A stretch of 64,000 nucleotides of DNA, taken from NCBI RefSeq assembly GCF_052113705.1, contig NZ_JBGQOG010000003.1:325473-389472 (forward strand). Direction: 5' to 3'. Position numbers and translations under genes: made by a program. Source of the stretch: JBGQOG01 sp052113705. GTDB lineage: Bacteria > Pseudomonadota > Alphaproteobacteria > Rhodobacterales > Rhodobacteraceae. The notes beneath the pieces were generated by a model, which saw only the letters and a list, made by a program, of their open reading frames with translations, searched no databases and was not told where the DNA came from. This document shows positions 1 through 9,020 of the stretch, in pieces; position 1 is the stretch's first letter; the number at the start of each line of letters is the position of its first letter.

Positions 1-317
1 GCCAGCTCAAGCCCGCCGCCCAGTGCCGTGCCATGCACCGCCGCAACCCACGGCAGCCGCCACCCCTCGATGGCGGCCAGAACATCGGGCAGACAGGGGT
101 CAACCGGGGTCTTGCCCAGCTCACGGATGTCCGCCCCCGCGACGAAGCTGCGCCCGGCGCAGGTCAGAACCACCGCCCGCACCCCCTCAGCCCCGGCCAG
201 CGCGTGGCAGGCGGCCAACAGCCCCGCGCGCACCTCCTGACCAAGCGCGTTGACGGGCGGGTTGTCGATGGTCACCCGCGCCAGCGGCCCCAGAATATCA
301 ACGGTCACGGTGGTCAT
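1..317 (-). CDS. Enoyl-CoA hydratase/isomerase family protein, N-terminal part (gene runs off the window)
   Basis: The first 105 residues of a crotonase-fold protein can be read from an ATG preceded by a strong AGGAGG ribosome site. It has the acyl-CoA-binding segment FVAGADIREL and the oxyanion-hole segment GTALGGGLELA, both typical of enoyl-CoA hydratases and of the N-terminal half of FadB/FadJ-type fusions. In beta-oxidation this domain hydrates 2-enoyl-CoA in the cytoplasm. The wording AAVHGTALGGGLELA is especially common in the bifunctional hydratase/3-hydroxyacyl-CoA dehydrogenases, so the full gene may encode the fusion. That cannot be checked because the 3' end is outside the window. 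Confidence 0.85.
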   Translation of the reverse strand, partial: MTTVTVDILGPLARVTIDNPPVNALGQEVRAGLLAACHALAGAEGVRAVVLTCAGRSFVAGADIRELGKTPVDPCLPDVLAAIEGWRLPWVAAVHGTALGGGLEL

Positions 318-911
318 GGCATTCCTCCTCGCAATGCGGGGCCTGGCGGTCAGTCGGCCCCTCGGTGCAGCAGGTATAGGTGCCGCTGGGTTATGCGTAA
401 TCAAACTAAAGGTTGGGTTTAGCCCAGCCCTGACTTGGGTATGATGGCCTCTCGGGGGGGCGCCGGGCGGCACATATCCCCCGGGGGAGGGAACCATGAA
501 CAGCCAGAACCAGCCATTGCCCCGCCGCCCTTGCAGCGACTGCCGCTGATGCGGCAGCGCGCTTCATCCCCGCCGAACATTCCCGCCCGTCGCCCGGTCG
601 CAAGGCCTGCTGCCGCCACGCCAGGACATGCGGTTTGCGGCGGCGTGCGACTGCGCCGGAGCGGTCGTGCCGCAGCCTGCCCAGCCGCCCGCAGGTCGGA
701 CCGGCAGAGGGCGGCAAGCCCCGTGAAGGACACGGTCTTTAACCCGCCCGTAAAGGCCGTGAACGGGGCCACGCCCGGTGCCGCTCTGATCACAATGGGC
801 CTTGCCGACGGGGCCCGCGGACCTGACAACGTGACACCACACAATTACATTCTTGTTGCCCCAGCCACGCCCGGGCAGCCCATCCCCGTTATTGATGAGG
901 CCCATTGAACC
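318..911. other. Intergenic stretch, no supported gene
   Basis: About 590 bases separate the divergent hydratase and hydrolase genes. Open frames exist on both strands, but their residue composition is rich in Arg, Ala and Pro, as expected of random frames in high-GC DNA, and none shows a recognisable domain. The promoters of both flanking genes should lie here. No convincing -35/-10 pair, hairpin or operator was seen. Confidence 0.5.
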
Positions 912-1691
912 ATGCTCCAACTCGCGTATTTTGCCGATCCCGAGAGCGATTTGCCGCCGCTGCTGCTCGTGCATGGCATTCTGGTCAGCCACCGCACCTG
1001 GGACCCCAATGTCGCGCTGTCCGCGCAATTCAGGCGCATCTGCGTCGACCTGCCGGGGCATGGTGCCAGCCCGGCCGCCGTCACCGCCGCCGAGGCGCAT
1101 CCGGATGTGCTGATACAGGCGTTGGATCGGGTGCGTACCCGGCTGAACATTCCGCGCTGGCATGTTTGCGGCCAAAGCTTTGGGGCGGCGCTGGCCTTGC
1201 GCTACGCGCTGTCCATGCCCGGGCACTGTGCCACCGTGACGATCACCAACGCCAATGCCGCCTTGCGTGCGCAGTGGACCGAAGAGGCCGAACGGGCCAA
1301 CAGCGCGCAGGTGGCGCAGATCCGCAGCGAGGGGCACGCCGCAATCCGCCAGATGATCTATCATCCGGCAAAAGCACGCCATTTTGCGCCCGACATTCGC
1401 GAAATCCTGAGCGCCGAAGCCGAGAGGACCGATCCGGAGAGCATCGCGCTTTTGCTGCAAGAAGCCATCCCGCGCCTCTCGGTGCAGGCGCGCCTTGCCG
1501 AACTTGCCTGTCCGGCGCTGCTGGTGAATGGTCTGCGCGAGCGCCGCTTTCAGGCCGCCCGCGCCTGGTTGGCCGCCACACATCCGGCCTTCCGGATCGT
1601 CGATCTGCCGGGAGGGCATTCGATCAATGTGGAATGCCCGCAGGGTTTCAATGCAGCACTCTCGGGCTTTGCAGCCGAGCATCCGCTGTAA
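912..1691 (+). CDS. Alpha/beta hydrolase (259 aa)
   Basis: A single-domain alpha/beta hydrolase of usual length, presumably a cytoplasmic esterase or C-C/ester hydrolase. The HG oxyanion motif is at residues 21-22, the nucleophile elbow GQSFG places Ser89 at the turn, and GGHSINVE gives the catalytic His at 236. Where most relatives have an Asp after strand 7 (consensus like NGxxD), this protein reads NGLRERRF, so Glu210 is the likely acid of the triad. It stands alone with no obvious operon partner, and the substrate cannot be predicted. Small-molecule hydrolases of this type are common beside catabolic clusters. Confidence 0.85.
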   Translation: MLQLAYFADPESDLPPLLLVHGILVSHRTWDPNVALSAQFRRICVDLPGHGASPAAVTAAEAHPDVLIQALDRVRTRLNIPRWHVCGQSFGAALALRYALSMPGHCATVTITNANAALRAQWTEEAERANSAQVAQIRSEGHAAIRQMIYHPAKARHFAPDIREILSAEAERTDPESIALLLQEAIPRLSVQARLAELACPALLVNGLRERRFQAARAWLAATHPAFRIVDLPGGHSINVECPQGFNAALSGFAAEHPL

Positions 1692-1899
1692 AGCCCGACA
1701 TCTCCCCCGGCAGGCGCCAGCAAAAGCTGCTCTCCGGCACCGACGCGACAAGGCCATGATCTGAAACATGTTTTATTCACATCACCACACGACCGTCGCC
1801 CGAAGGGCGTTGCCATCTCTGCCGGTTGGTCTGGCGCCAAGTCATGTCCGGGGTGCTGGCGCCCTGGCGGCGGTGCCCATCGGAATGTGACAGGAAAGG

Positions 1900-2961
1900 A
1901 TGCGGTTCGTGCCATTGCACCTGAGATCTGCGCTGAATTTGATCTGCCTTTATGCGCTGGCCACGGGCGCAGGCTGGGTCCTGTCCCGCCTCGGCGTGCC
2001 CCTTCCCTGGATGATCGGCCCGCTCATCCTCTCGGCGGCGACCTACATGAGTGGCCTGATGACGCAAAGGGTGCCGGTCAAGACCCGGCCCTTTGGCCAG
2101 ATGACCATCGCAGCGCAGGTCGGGCTGGCGTTTACCCCTGCGGCGCTGTCGGCGCTCCTCTCGCTGGCACCGCTGATGATCGGCGCGGCCCTGGTCACCG
2201 CGGTTCTGGCCAGCGCTGTCGCCATCCTGACGGCGCGGATCGGTCACATGCGGTTGCCACAAGCCTTTCTGGCGACCTTTCCGACCAGCCCCGTTGAGGC
2301 GGCGGTCATGGCCGAAAAACTGGGCTGCGACCCCGCGCCCATCGTCCTGTCCCAGACGATGCGGATCGCGGCGGTGGTCATTCTGGTGCCGCTCTCGGTC
2401 TATGCGGTGGATGGCTGGCCGGACCGCAGCGGCTTTGTGCGCGGCGGGGCCTTTGACCCGCTTGGCAACGGCTTTCTGGCCGCGCTGGCCCTGACGGGGG
2501 CGCTTGTGTTCCGGAAGCTGCGGATCTCCAATCCCTATTTTCTGGGGCCTCTGGCGTTTTCTGCCGCCTCGGCCGCGGCGGGTCTGCACCCAACCGCCTT
2601 TCCGCCGATGATCCTCTCGGCCGCTCAGATCGTGCTGGGAACCTGGCTGGGCAGCACTTTCCGGCGCGACCTCTTGCTGACAGGCCATCGTCTCATCGCC
2701 ACCGCGGCAATGGGCACGCTGTTGCTGCTGGGGCTGATTTCGGCCTTTGCTCTGGCGCTCGCCGCCGCAACCGGGCTGGACTGGGAGATTCTGGTGCTGG
2801 GCCTTGCCCCCGGCGGTGTCACCGAGATGGCGCTGACCGCAAAATTCCTGGGCGTTGATCTGGCACTGGTCACCGCCTTCCAACTGACCCGCATCTTTGT
2901 GTTCATGCCCAATATTCCATGGATGATCAGACTGATAGATCGGTTCGAAAGACGCCACTGA
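1900..2961 (+). CDS. AbrB-family integral membrane protein (353 aa)
   Basis: A hydrophobic protein with about ten predicted membrane segments arranged as an internal duplication, roughly residues 10-165 and 195-345. The segments VPLPWMIGPL near the N terminus and GLAPGGVTEMALTAK near the C terminus are signatures of the AbrB family, named after E. coli AbrB and sometimes annotated as putative ammonia monooxygenase. Biochemical function is not established, but the fold suggests a transporter. The start has an AGGAAAGG ribosome site. It converges on a LysR gene and is not in an obvious operon. Confidence 0.85.
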   Translation: MRFVPLHLRSALNLICLYALATGAGWVLSRLGVPLPWMIGPLILSAATYMSGLMTQRVPVKTRPFGQMTIAAQVGLAFTPAALSALLSLAPLMIGAALVTAVLASAVAILTARIGHMRLPQAFLATFPTSPVEAAVMAEKLGCDPAPIVLSQTMRIAAVVILVPLSVYAVDGWPDRSGFVRGGAFDPLGNGFLAALALTGALVFRKLRISNPYFLGPLAFSAASAAAGLHPTAFPPMILSAAQIVLGTWLGSTFRRDLLLTGHRLIATAAMGTLLLLGLISAFALALAAATGLDWEILVLGLAPGGVTEMALTAKFLGVDLALVTAFQLTRIFVFMPNIPWMIRLIDRFERRH

Positions 2962-3112
2962 CCCAAACTTTGGGACGGCAATGCCCAAAAGGCTGCCAGT
3001 TCGGGCGGGTGACCCGCAGGATGACCGCGGCGCAGGTGTGGCGCGCGCGGCACGCTTGCGCGCAACGCGCCTTTCGCTTCGCGGATCGCATCATCAAACC
3101 ATGGCAAGACCC

Positions 3113-4024
3113 CTAGCGCAGATCATGCGCGGCGCTTTCCGAGATGTGCTTTCTGATCCACGCAAGAAACTTGAGCAGCGGCGGCGAGGGCGTCTCGTCC
3201 TTTTCCCAGGTCAGATAATAGCTCTCGCCTGTCCGGCACCCCTCTGCAAAGGGTGTCAGCAGCGCCCCGGATTTCAATTGCTGCTGAACGAAATGGCGGT
3301 TCGCGATGGCAACGCCCATGTCCATCAGCGCGCCCTCATAGGCGAGCGAGCTGTTCTCGAACAGCAACCGGTTCTTCATCTCGATCCTGGCATTTCTGGA
3401 GGTGAGCCAGGATTGCCAATCATGCGGCCGCGCCATGGAATGCAACAGCTTCACCTTCGCCAGATCCTCGATCCGGCCGATGGGATGCGCGGCCAGAAAG
3501 GCGGGGGAGCACACAGGTATCAGCTCCATATCCGCCAGTTTCTCAACGTGCAGCCCGGGCCAGTTGCCGTCGCCTCCGCGGATGGCGGCATCGAGGTTGT
3601 CGGTGTCGAAATTCGTGGCATCGGGCGATGACGACAGCCGCACTTCGATGCGCGGATGCTCTTCGTGAAAGTCGTTGAGCCGGGGCATCAGCCAGCGGTG
3701 GGAAAACGTCACATAGGACCGAATTGCCAGAATGTTACGCTGCCCGCGGCGTGACACCTGCCGGGTCGTGTTCTCGATCGCCTGAAATGCGTTTGCGACG
3801 CCCGCATAAAGGGTCACACCTTCGCGCGTCAGCTCAAGCCCGCGGTTCAGCCGCTTGAACAAGATCACGCCCAGATACTCCTCCAGCACCCTGACCTGCC
3901 TGCTGACCGCAACCTGGCTCACATTCAATTCTTCCGCGGCAACCGTCAGGCTGTTGTGACGCGCTGCAGCTTCAAAAGCCTTCAGCGGGTTCATCGGCGG
4001 CAGAACGCGATTGGGGGTATTCAT
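3113..4024 (-). CDS. LysR-family transcriptional regulator, GcvA-like (303 aa)
   Basis: The N-terminal winged helix-turn-helix occupies about residues 11-70 (PLKAFEAAARHNSLTVAAEE, then NVSQVAVSRQVRVLEE). A periplasmic-binding-protein-like effector domain follows to about residue 295. The domain order and length are standard for LysR proteins, and the wording of the HTH is that of the GcvA branch. About 300 bases of non-coding DNA lie upstream, before the GH3 gene that ends on the same strand, so it probably has its own promoter. Its target is unknown. The GH3 gene and the CoA transferase/sugar ABC genes are the nearest candidates. Confidence 0.92.
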   Translation of the reverse strand: MNTPNRVLPPMNPLKAFEAAARHNSLTVAAEELNVSQVAVSRQVRVLEEYLGVILFKRLNRGLELTREGVTLYAGVANAFQAIENTTRQVSRRGQRNILAIRSYVTFSHRWLMPRLNDFHEEHPRIEVRLSSSPDATNFDTDNLDAAIRGGDGNWPGLHVEKLADMELIPVCSPAFLAAHPIGRIEDLAKVKLLHSMARPHDWQSWLTSRNARIEMKNRLLFENSSLAYEGALMDMGVAIANRHFVQQQLKSGALLTPFAEGCRTGESYYLTWEKDETPSPPLLKFLAWIRKHISESAAHDLR

Positions 4025-4323
4025 CTCTCACTTCCCGTCCTTTGCTGCCGTGCATCTTCTGCCGCAGGTGATGTAAATGCACATAGGATCGCATCCACGA
4101 CAGCCGACTATGTCTTGGCAAAGATATCACGTCAATCAATCCAGACAGTCTGCACTCTGGCGAGAGGATTGCATCCTAATGCCCCCTCAATTGATGCCAC
4201 ATTGAATGCATCCGGACGCCCCCGACAGGCGGGGCCGCCCCATTGGTCACCGCAGGCCAACGTCCGACGCGAAGAGCGCTGCGACATGCTGAGATCAGGT
4301 CCCGGTGGCTGCCAGAGCCGACG

Positions 4324-6033
4324 CTAAAAGAAGGGCAGCCCGCAGCGCAGATCCACCGGCGTCTGACCGCGGAACGGTATTTCGCCGGTAAGGGCGGCAA
4401 CAACTGCCTGCTGTACCGGAAGCACCGCGCTATAGGCGTTCACATAGGTCGGGCAGTCGGGCATGTGGAACAGCAAGAAGGGCGAGCCGAGCGAGACATA
4501 AAGCGTCGGCAGATGTTGCCACATGCGCTGCATGCTCAGCGGGAAGGCGCCGTGCAGCCGCTCCCACTGAGGGCCCAGAACTTCTTTGCCCGAAAGCCCT
4601 TCGTCAGCCATGAGATAGAGCCCCAGATCCTGATCGCGCACATCAAGGGGCGCACCTGGCATCACCCGCGTGATCTCGAAACCCAATGTTTCCAGCAGCG
4701 CCGGAATCTGCAGGTCCGGCAGCGCGGCCGAGGGGCTGCGGCGGTCCAGGGTTTCGGCCAGCAGGATCCGGCGGTGACGCTGCGGCGACAGGGGCAGAAG
4801 ACCCTGCTTGTCCCTGACCAGCGTCACGCAGCTTTCCGCCACGTTGCGCGCCCATCGCTGATGCTCCGCACTGCCCAGCCGCTCCTCGCGCAGCGCCGGT
4901 GCCGGAAGCCCCGCGCGCGGATGATGCAGCCCCATCGACGCTTTGAGCGCCAGGATACGCAAGACAGCCTCATCGAGGCGCCGATGCGACAGCGCCCCGC
5001 GCGCAAGCCCGTCACGCAGGTGGCCGATGTCTTCTGGCGTGTTCTGCGGGAACAACAGGATGTCACAGCCACTTTCGATGCACAAAGGCACGATGTCCCG
5101 GCGCGCACCGCAGGAGGTGAATCCCGCCATGCCCGTCGCATCCGAGACGATGACACCGTTATAGCCCATCCGGCCCCGCAACAGCCCCTGCAATAGGTCG
5201 GCATTGAGCGAGGCAGGGAGGTGCGCTTCGCTCAATGCCGCATCGCCCAGATCCGCGTGGTAGGCGGAGAGGGTGATGTGTCCTGCCATGACCATGCGTA
5301 TGTCCTTGCGGATCGCTGCGGCATAAATCCGGCCGAAACTGGCCTGCCAGTCCGGCAGGGTCTGGGTGTTGTTGGTGGTAACAAAATGCTGGTCGCGCTC
5401 ATCCAGCCCCTCGCCGGGAAAATGCTTGATGCAGGCCACAAGACCATTGTCCCGCATGCCGTCCAGATAGGCAGAGACAAAGGAAATTGTCTGCGCGACA
5501 TCATCCGAGAAGGCCCGCGTATTGACCGCATTCGCCCTGAAATTCAGCGCCAGATCTGCGACGGGCGTCCAGCTGACACCAAAGCCCAGATACCCCGCCT
5601 CCCGGGCAGCGATCGCCCCCATGCGATAGGCATTCTGCGGATCGCCGGTTGCCGCCACCGCCATTTGATTGGGGAACAGCGTGCCGCATTTGACACTGGC
5701 CTTTTCTGACATCTCGATATCGGCCGTCAAGAGCGGCGGAATCGCGGAATGCTGCAGCAAACGCGCGGCCGAGTGCCGCAATTCTTCTTCGGTGTAGCTG
5801 GGGAAACGGTGGACGCCGCCCAGCCCCAGCGCGACCACCGCGTCAATCGCGGCATCCGACAGATCGCGGCACATCGGCAGCACGACCTGCGCAATTTTCC
5901 CCTCGGTATCCAGACCGAGAAACCGCGCCTTCACCCAGTCCAGACCTGCCGCATCAAGATGAAACGGGGCAGCAGCCAGACAGGCATCGCTCAGGGGAAG
6001 GCCGGACATAGCTACACCGCTTTCTTGCGTCAT
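4324..6033 (-). CDS. Glycoside hydrolase family 3 protein, NagZ-like (569 aa)
   Basis: A cytoplasmic-looking GH3 hydrolase without a signal peptide. The TIM barrel carries KHFPGEG at 203-209, with Lys203 and His204 as sugar ligands. A D-x-H motif follows at 214-216, the acid/base signature of GH3 beta-N-acetylhexosaminidases, and the nucleophile is probably Asp298 in VSDATGM. A second domain from about residue 400 resembles the GH3 C-terminal sandwich. It is transcribed away from the CoA transferase. The most likely reaction is removal of terminal beta-linked (N-acetyl)hexosamine or glucose. A second Met at residue 9 is an alternative start, and no strong ribosome site distinguishes the two. 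Confidence 0.85.
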   Translation of the reverse strand: MTQESGVAMSGLPLSDACLAAAPFHLDAAGLDWVKARFLGLDTEGKIAQVVLPMCRDLSDAAIDAVVALGLGGVHRFPSYTEEELRHSAARLLQHSAIPPLLTADIEMSEKASVKCGTLFPNQMAVAATGDPQNAYRMGAIAAREAGYLGFGVSWTPVADLALNFRANAVNTRAFSDDVAQTISFVSAYLDGMRDNGLVACIKHFPGEGLDERDQHFVTTNNTQTLPDWQASFGRIYAAAIRKDIRMVMAGHITLSAYHADLGDAALSEAHLPASLNADLLQGLLRGRMGYNGVIVSDATGMAGFTSCGARRDIVPLCIESGCDILLFPQNTPEDIGHLRDGLARGALSHRRLDEAVLRILALKASMGLHHPRAGLPAPALREERLGSAEHQRWARNVAESCVTLVRDKQGLLPLSPQRHRRILLAETLDRRSPSAALPDLQIPALLETLGFEITRVMPGAPLDVRDQDLGLYLMADEGLSGKEVLGPQWERLHGAFPLSMQRMWQHLPTLYVSLGSPFLLFHMPDCPTYVNAYSAVLPVQQAVVAALTGEIPFRGQTPVDLRCGLPFF

Positions 6034-6060
6034 TTTCGGTTGATGCGTTCTGATATCTTA

Positions 6061-6149
6061 CAACAATCGGTCCGGTTTCCGAGGCCGCAGAGGTCAGTCC
6101 CGACCCAACTTTTTCGCAACAATCGCGGCCCTGAATGGCGTTGATTGTT
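6061..6149. promoter_or_regulatory. Three CAACAATC/GATTGTT half-sites in a divergent promoter region
   Basis: Between the divergent GH3 and CoA-transferase genes, CAACAATCG occurs at 6061-6069 and again at 6117-6125. The inverted half GATTGTT follows at 6143-6149 and forms an inverted repeat with the second copy. The arrangement suggests an operator array. Which regulator binds is not shown. Confidence 0.35.
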
Positions 6150-6263
6150 CCGCGCTGCCAACCTTCAATAGACCGACCTTCAATCGGAGCCTCCCCCGAG
6201 GCGCCCCACCCCCGTTTGATGTCGGTGCGGCATCCGACTTGGCAAGCACTGCCGGAGCAGATC

Positions 6264-7481
6264 ATGAAAAAAGCGTTTGAGAACTTTCGCGTCGTCGATA
6301 CGACGCATGTATTGGCCGGTCCGTTTGCCGCGTTTCAGCTGGCAACGCTCGGAGCCGAGGTGATCAAGGTTGAGGACCCCAACGACCCCGATCAGGCCCG
6401 CGCTCAGGGACCGGACCGTGCCATGAATGATCGTGGCATGGGCACCGCCTTTCTGGGGCAGGCGTCCAACAAATCCTGCGTGGCGATCGATCTCAAAACA
6501 CCTCAGGGCCGCGAGGCCATGCTGCGCCTGATCGACACCGCGGATGTTTTCATCGAAAACTACCGCCCCGGCGCCTTTGACGCTTTGGGCCTCGGCTATG
6601 CCGACATGAAGGCACGCAATCCGCGGCTGATCTATTGCTCATTGTCGGCTTTCGGTGCCACCGGGCCGCGCCGGGAACAGCGGGGATATGACAACATCAT
6701 TCAGGCGTTTTCCGGCTTTATGGCGATGACCGGCAATGATCCGGCGCAGCCTTTCAAATGTGGCGCGCCAATCATGGATTACGCTGCGGGCACCACGACA
6801 GCCTATGCAATCGCAGCGGCCCTGCTGCAGCGCGAGCGCAATCAGGGCAACGGCGTGCAGATCGACGTCTCGATGCTGGATGTTGCGATGATGTTTGCGA
6901 CCTCACATGTCGCCGCCTATTTCTGGAACGGCAAGGCGCCGCAGCCCAAGGGCAACACCTATGCTTTCGCCACCATCGGCATGTACCACGCGAGCGATGC
7001 GCCAATGATGGTTTCCGCCTCAAACCTCCAGCAACAGCGCAAGCTTTGGATGTTGCTGGGGCGGCCGGAGATGATCAAGGACACCAACAATCAGCGGCTT
7101 GATGACCATGCCGGTGAAGCCGAGGCACTGTGTCAGGCCTTCGCCGCACGGACCGCCGATCATTGGGAAACCCATTTGAACGCCGCGGGCATCCCCTGTT
7201 CGCGCATTCGCGGTTTTGATGAGGCGCTCGCAGATCCACAGATCAAAGCGCGGCCGGTCTTGCACCGCTTTGCCGGGGACAGCGGCACCGTCGCCGGGAT
7301 GACCACGACACTGGCCGGTTTCACCATGTCCGAAGGCGGCCCGTCGCTTGAGCATGTGCCGCAACCGGTCGGAGCGCAGACCCATAGTGTTCTTGCCAGC
7401 CTCGGGTACCGCGATGCCGAAATCGCCGAACTGCAGCGGCTTGGTGTGATCTCGGGATACGCCCCCGCACAGACCCTGTGA
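6264..7481 (+). CDS. CaiB/BaiF (family III) CoA transferase (405 aa)
   Basis: This protein transfers CoA between carboxylic acids through a mixed-anhydride intermediate on an Asp. Family marks include GPFAAFQLATLGAEVIKVE near the N terminus, FIENYRPGAFDALGLGY around 96-112, and the predicted catalytic Asp172 in APIMDYAAGTTTAY. Length is standard for the family. The chosen ATG begins the conserved N terminus; a longer frame reaching upstream has no family similarity. The gene sits alone between a GH3 gene and a sugar-type ABC operon, so its acyl substrate is unknown. Confidence 0.9.
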   Translation: MKKAFENFRVVDTTHVLAGPFAAFQLATLGAEVIKVEDPNDPDQARAQGPDRAMNDRGMGTAFLGQASNKSCVAIDLKTPQGREAMLRLIDTADVFIENYRPGAFDALGLGYADMKARNPRLIYCSLSAFGATGPRREQRGYDNIIQAFSGFMAMTGNDPAQPFKCGAPIMDYAAGTTTAYAIAAALLQRERNQGNGVQIDVSMLDVAMMFATSHVAAYFWNGKAPQPKGNTYAFATIGMYHASDAPMMVSASNLQQQRKLWMLLGRPEMIKDTNNQRLDDHAGEAEALCQAFAARTADHWETHLNAAGIPCSRIRGFDEALADPQIKARPVLHRFAGDSGTVAGMTTTLAGFTMSEGGPSLEHVPQPVGAQTHSVLASLGYRDAEIAELQRLGVISGYAPAQTL

Positions 7482-7532
7482 CATGGCCGGGACATCCCGT
7501 TTCACGCCCAGCACGCTCCAATAATACTCGCA

Positions 7533-7563
7533 TCAAAACAATAGCTTAAACAAATTGTTTTGA
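7533..7563. promoter_or_regulatory. Perfect inverted repeat upstream of the ABC importer operon (candidate operator)
   Basis: The arms TCAAAACAAT (7533-7542) and ATTGTTTTGA (7554-7563) are perfect complements with an 11-base spacer. Inside them sits a shorter perfect palindrome, AAACAAATTGTTT, at 7548-7560. The A+T-rich arms without a following T-run argue for a protein-binding site rather than a terminator. It lies about 145 bases before the substrate-binding protein gene. Confidence 0.5.
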
Positions 7564-7706
7564 CGGGCCAAATCTAGATGGCGTTGACGACTGCCGGTCA
7601 TTTCAAGCTGATTGTGACCAGAAATGACAAAACTGCGACGCCATTTCGCAAACAGATAAACCGCGCCCCGCACAAGCGGGCGCACCGTCGGGGAGATACT
7701 TTCAAC

Positions 7707-8945
7707 ATGAGAAAAATCACGCAAACAGCCATCGGTGTGGTGATGCTTGGGGCGGTTCACCCCGCCGCGACGCAAGCGGCCGATCTTGAGGTTACCCATT
7801 GGTGGACCTCGGGATCCGAGGCCGCGGCGATCCGGGTGATTGCGGATGCTTTCGAGAAATCGGGCAACAAATGGGTGGACGGCGCCATCGCGGGGGCGGG
7901 CGGCGTCGCCCGCCCCCTGATCACCAGCCGGATCACCGGCGGCGATCCGATGGCTGCGACGCAATTCACCCACAGCTCGGCCATGCGCGAGCTGATCGAA
8001 GCCGGGTTCATGCGCGACGTGACCGCCCTCGCGGAATCCGAAGGCTGGAAGGACAAGATCTTTCCGCAGGAATTGCTCGACAGCTGCACCTTTGAGGGCA
8101 AACTTTACTGCGTGCCTTCCAACATCCATTCGCAGCAATGGCTTTGGCTGAACAATTCGGTCTTCGTCAATGCCGGCCTTGCCGTGCCGCAAAACTGGAA
8201 CGAGCTGGTGGCCGCCGCGCCGGCGCTGCGCGAAAAGGGCATCATTCCGCTGGCGCAGGGGCAGCAGGCCTGGCAGCAACAGCTGATGTTCAACGTGCTG
8301 ATGGTGTCGATCGGCGGGCCGGATCTGTTCAAGCGGGTCTATGGCGACCTCGATGCGGATTATGCGGCGGGCCCGGAAGTGGCCAAGGTATTCGCGGCGG
8401 CCGCCGAGGCCCGCGACATGATGCAGGGCTCCAATGTGCAGGAATGGAACCTCGCCACCCGTCTGGTGATTGACGGCCGGGCCGCGGGACAGGTCATGGG
8501 CGACTGGGTTCAGGGTGAGTTCACGCAATCGGGCATGACGGCGGGCGCGGATTTCACCTGCCTGCCCGGTCTGGGCGTGCATGAATATATCACCGCCGCG
8601 GGCGATGCCTTCTATTTCCCCAAGATCGATACCCCCGACATCATGGCCGCGCAGGATGCGCTGGCCAGCGCCATCGTGGATCCGAAGACTCAGGTTGCCT
8701 TCACCATGGCCAAAGGCGCGCTGCCGATCCGCCGCGATGTCGAGCTGACGGATGCGACGCCCTGCATGCGCAAAGGGATGGACATCCTGCAAGAAGGCCA
8801 TGTGATCGAAAGCATCAACACGATGGTCTCGCCCGATACCGTGGGCCGGATCACCGATCTGGTGGTCGAGTTTTTCGCCGACCCGGGGTTCAAGCCTGAA
8901 ACGGCCCAGGAAGAATTTTCCAAGATCATCGCCACGGCCGATTGA
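7707..8945 (+). CDS. ABC sugar importer, substrate-binding protein (412 aa)
   Basis: A periplasmic binding protein of the extracellular-solute-binding family 1. A signal peptide runs to about residue 24, with cleavage expected after AATQAA. The mature start DLEVTHWWTSGSEAAA and the later GVARPLITSRITGGDP are typical of the glucose/mannose-type binding proteins of proteobacteria (GtsA-like). The chosen ATG begins the signal peptide and is preceded by GGGGAGATA; an earlier in-frame ATG would add a non-hydrophobic leader. It is the first gene of an operon with two permeases and an ATPase, and its ligand is probably a mono- or oligosaccharide. Confidence 0.9.
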   Translation: MRKITQTAIGVVMLGAVHPAATQAADLEVTHWWTSGSEAAAIRVIADAFEKSGNKWVDGAIAGAGGVARPLITSRITGGDPMAATQFTHSSAMRELIEAGFMRDVTALAESEGWKDKIFPQELLDSCTFEGKLYCVPSNIHSQQWLWLNNSVFVNAGLAVPQNWNELVAAAPALREKGIIPLAQGQQAWQQQLMFNVLMVSIGGPDLFKRVYGDLDADYAAGPEVAKVFAAAAEARDMMQGSNVQEWNLATRLVIDGRAAGQVMGDWVQGEFTQSGMTAGADFTCLPGLGVHEYITAAGDAFYFPKIDTPDIMAAQDALASAIVDPKTQVAFTMAKGALPIRRDVELTDATPCMRKGMDILQEGHVIESINTMVSPDTVGRITDLVVEFFADPGFKPETAQEEFSKIIATAD

Positions 8946-9020
8946 CGCAGCACCCTTTGTGACTTGGCGCGGCCGCGGCTGCGCCAGTCCTTTCCCTTTT
9001 CTGAAACCGGAGGTTACCCG

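Noticed and set aside
435..908. Open frame of 157 codons ending just before the first hydrolase gene
   Set aside because: Residue composition is dominated by Ala, Arg and Pro, there is no ribosome site, and no domain was recognised. It looks like a chance frame in high-GC DNA.
1764..1773. Palindrome AAACATGTTT downstream of the first hydrolase gene
   Set aside because: It is short, has no second copy, and there is no evidence that it lies in a promoter. A chance occurrence is likely.
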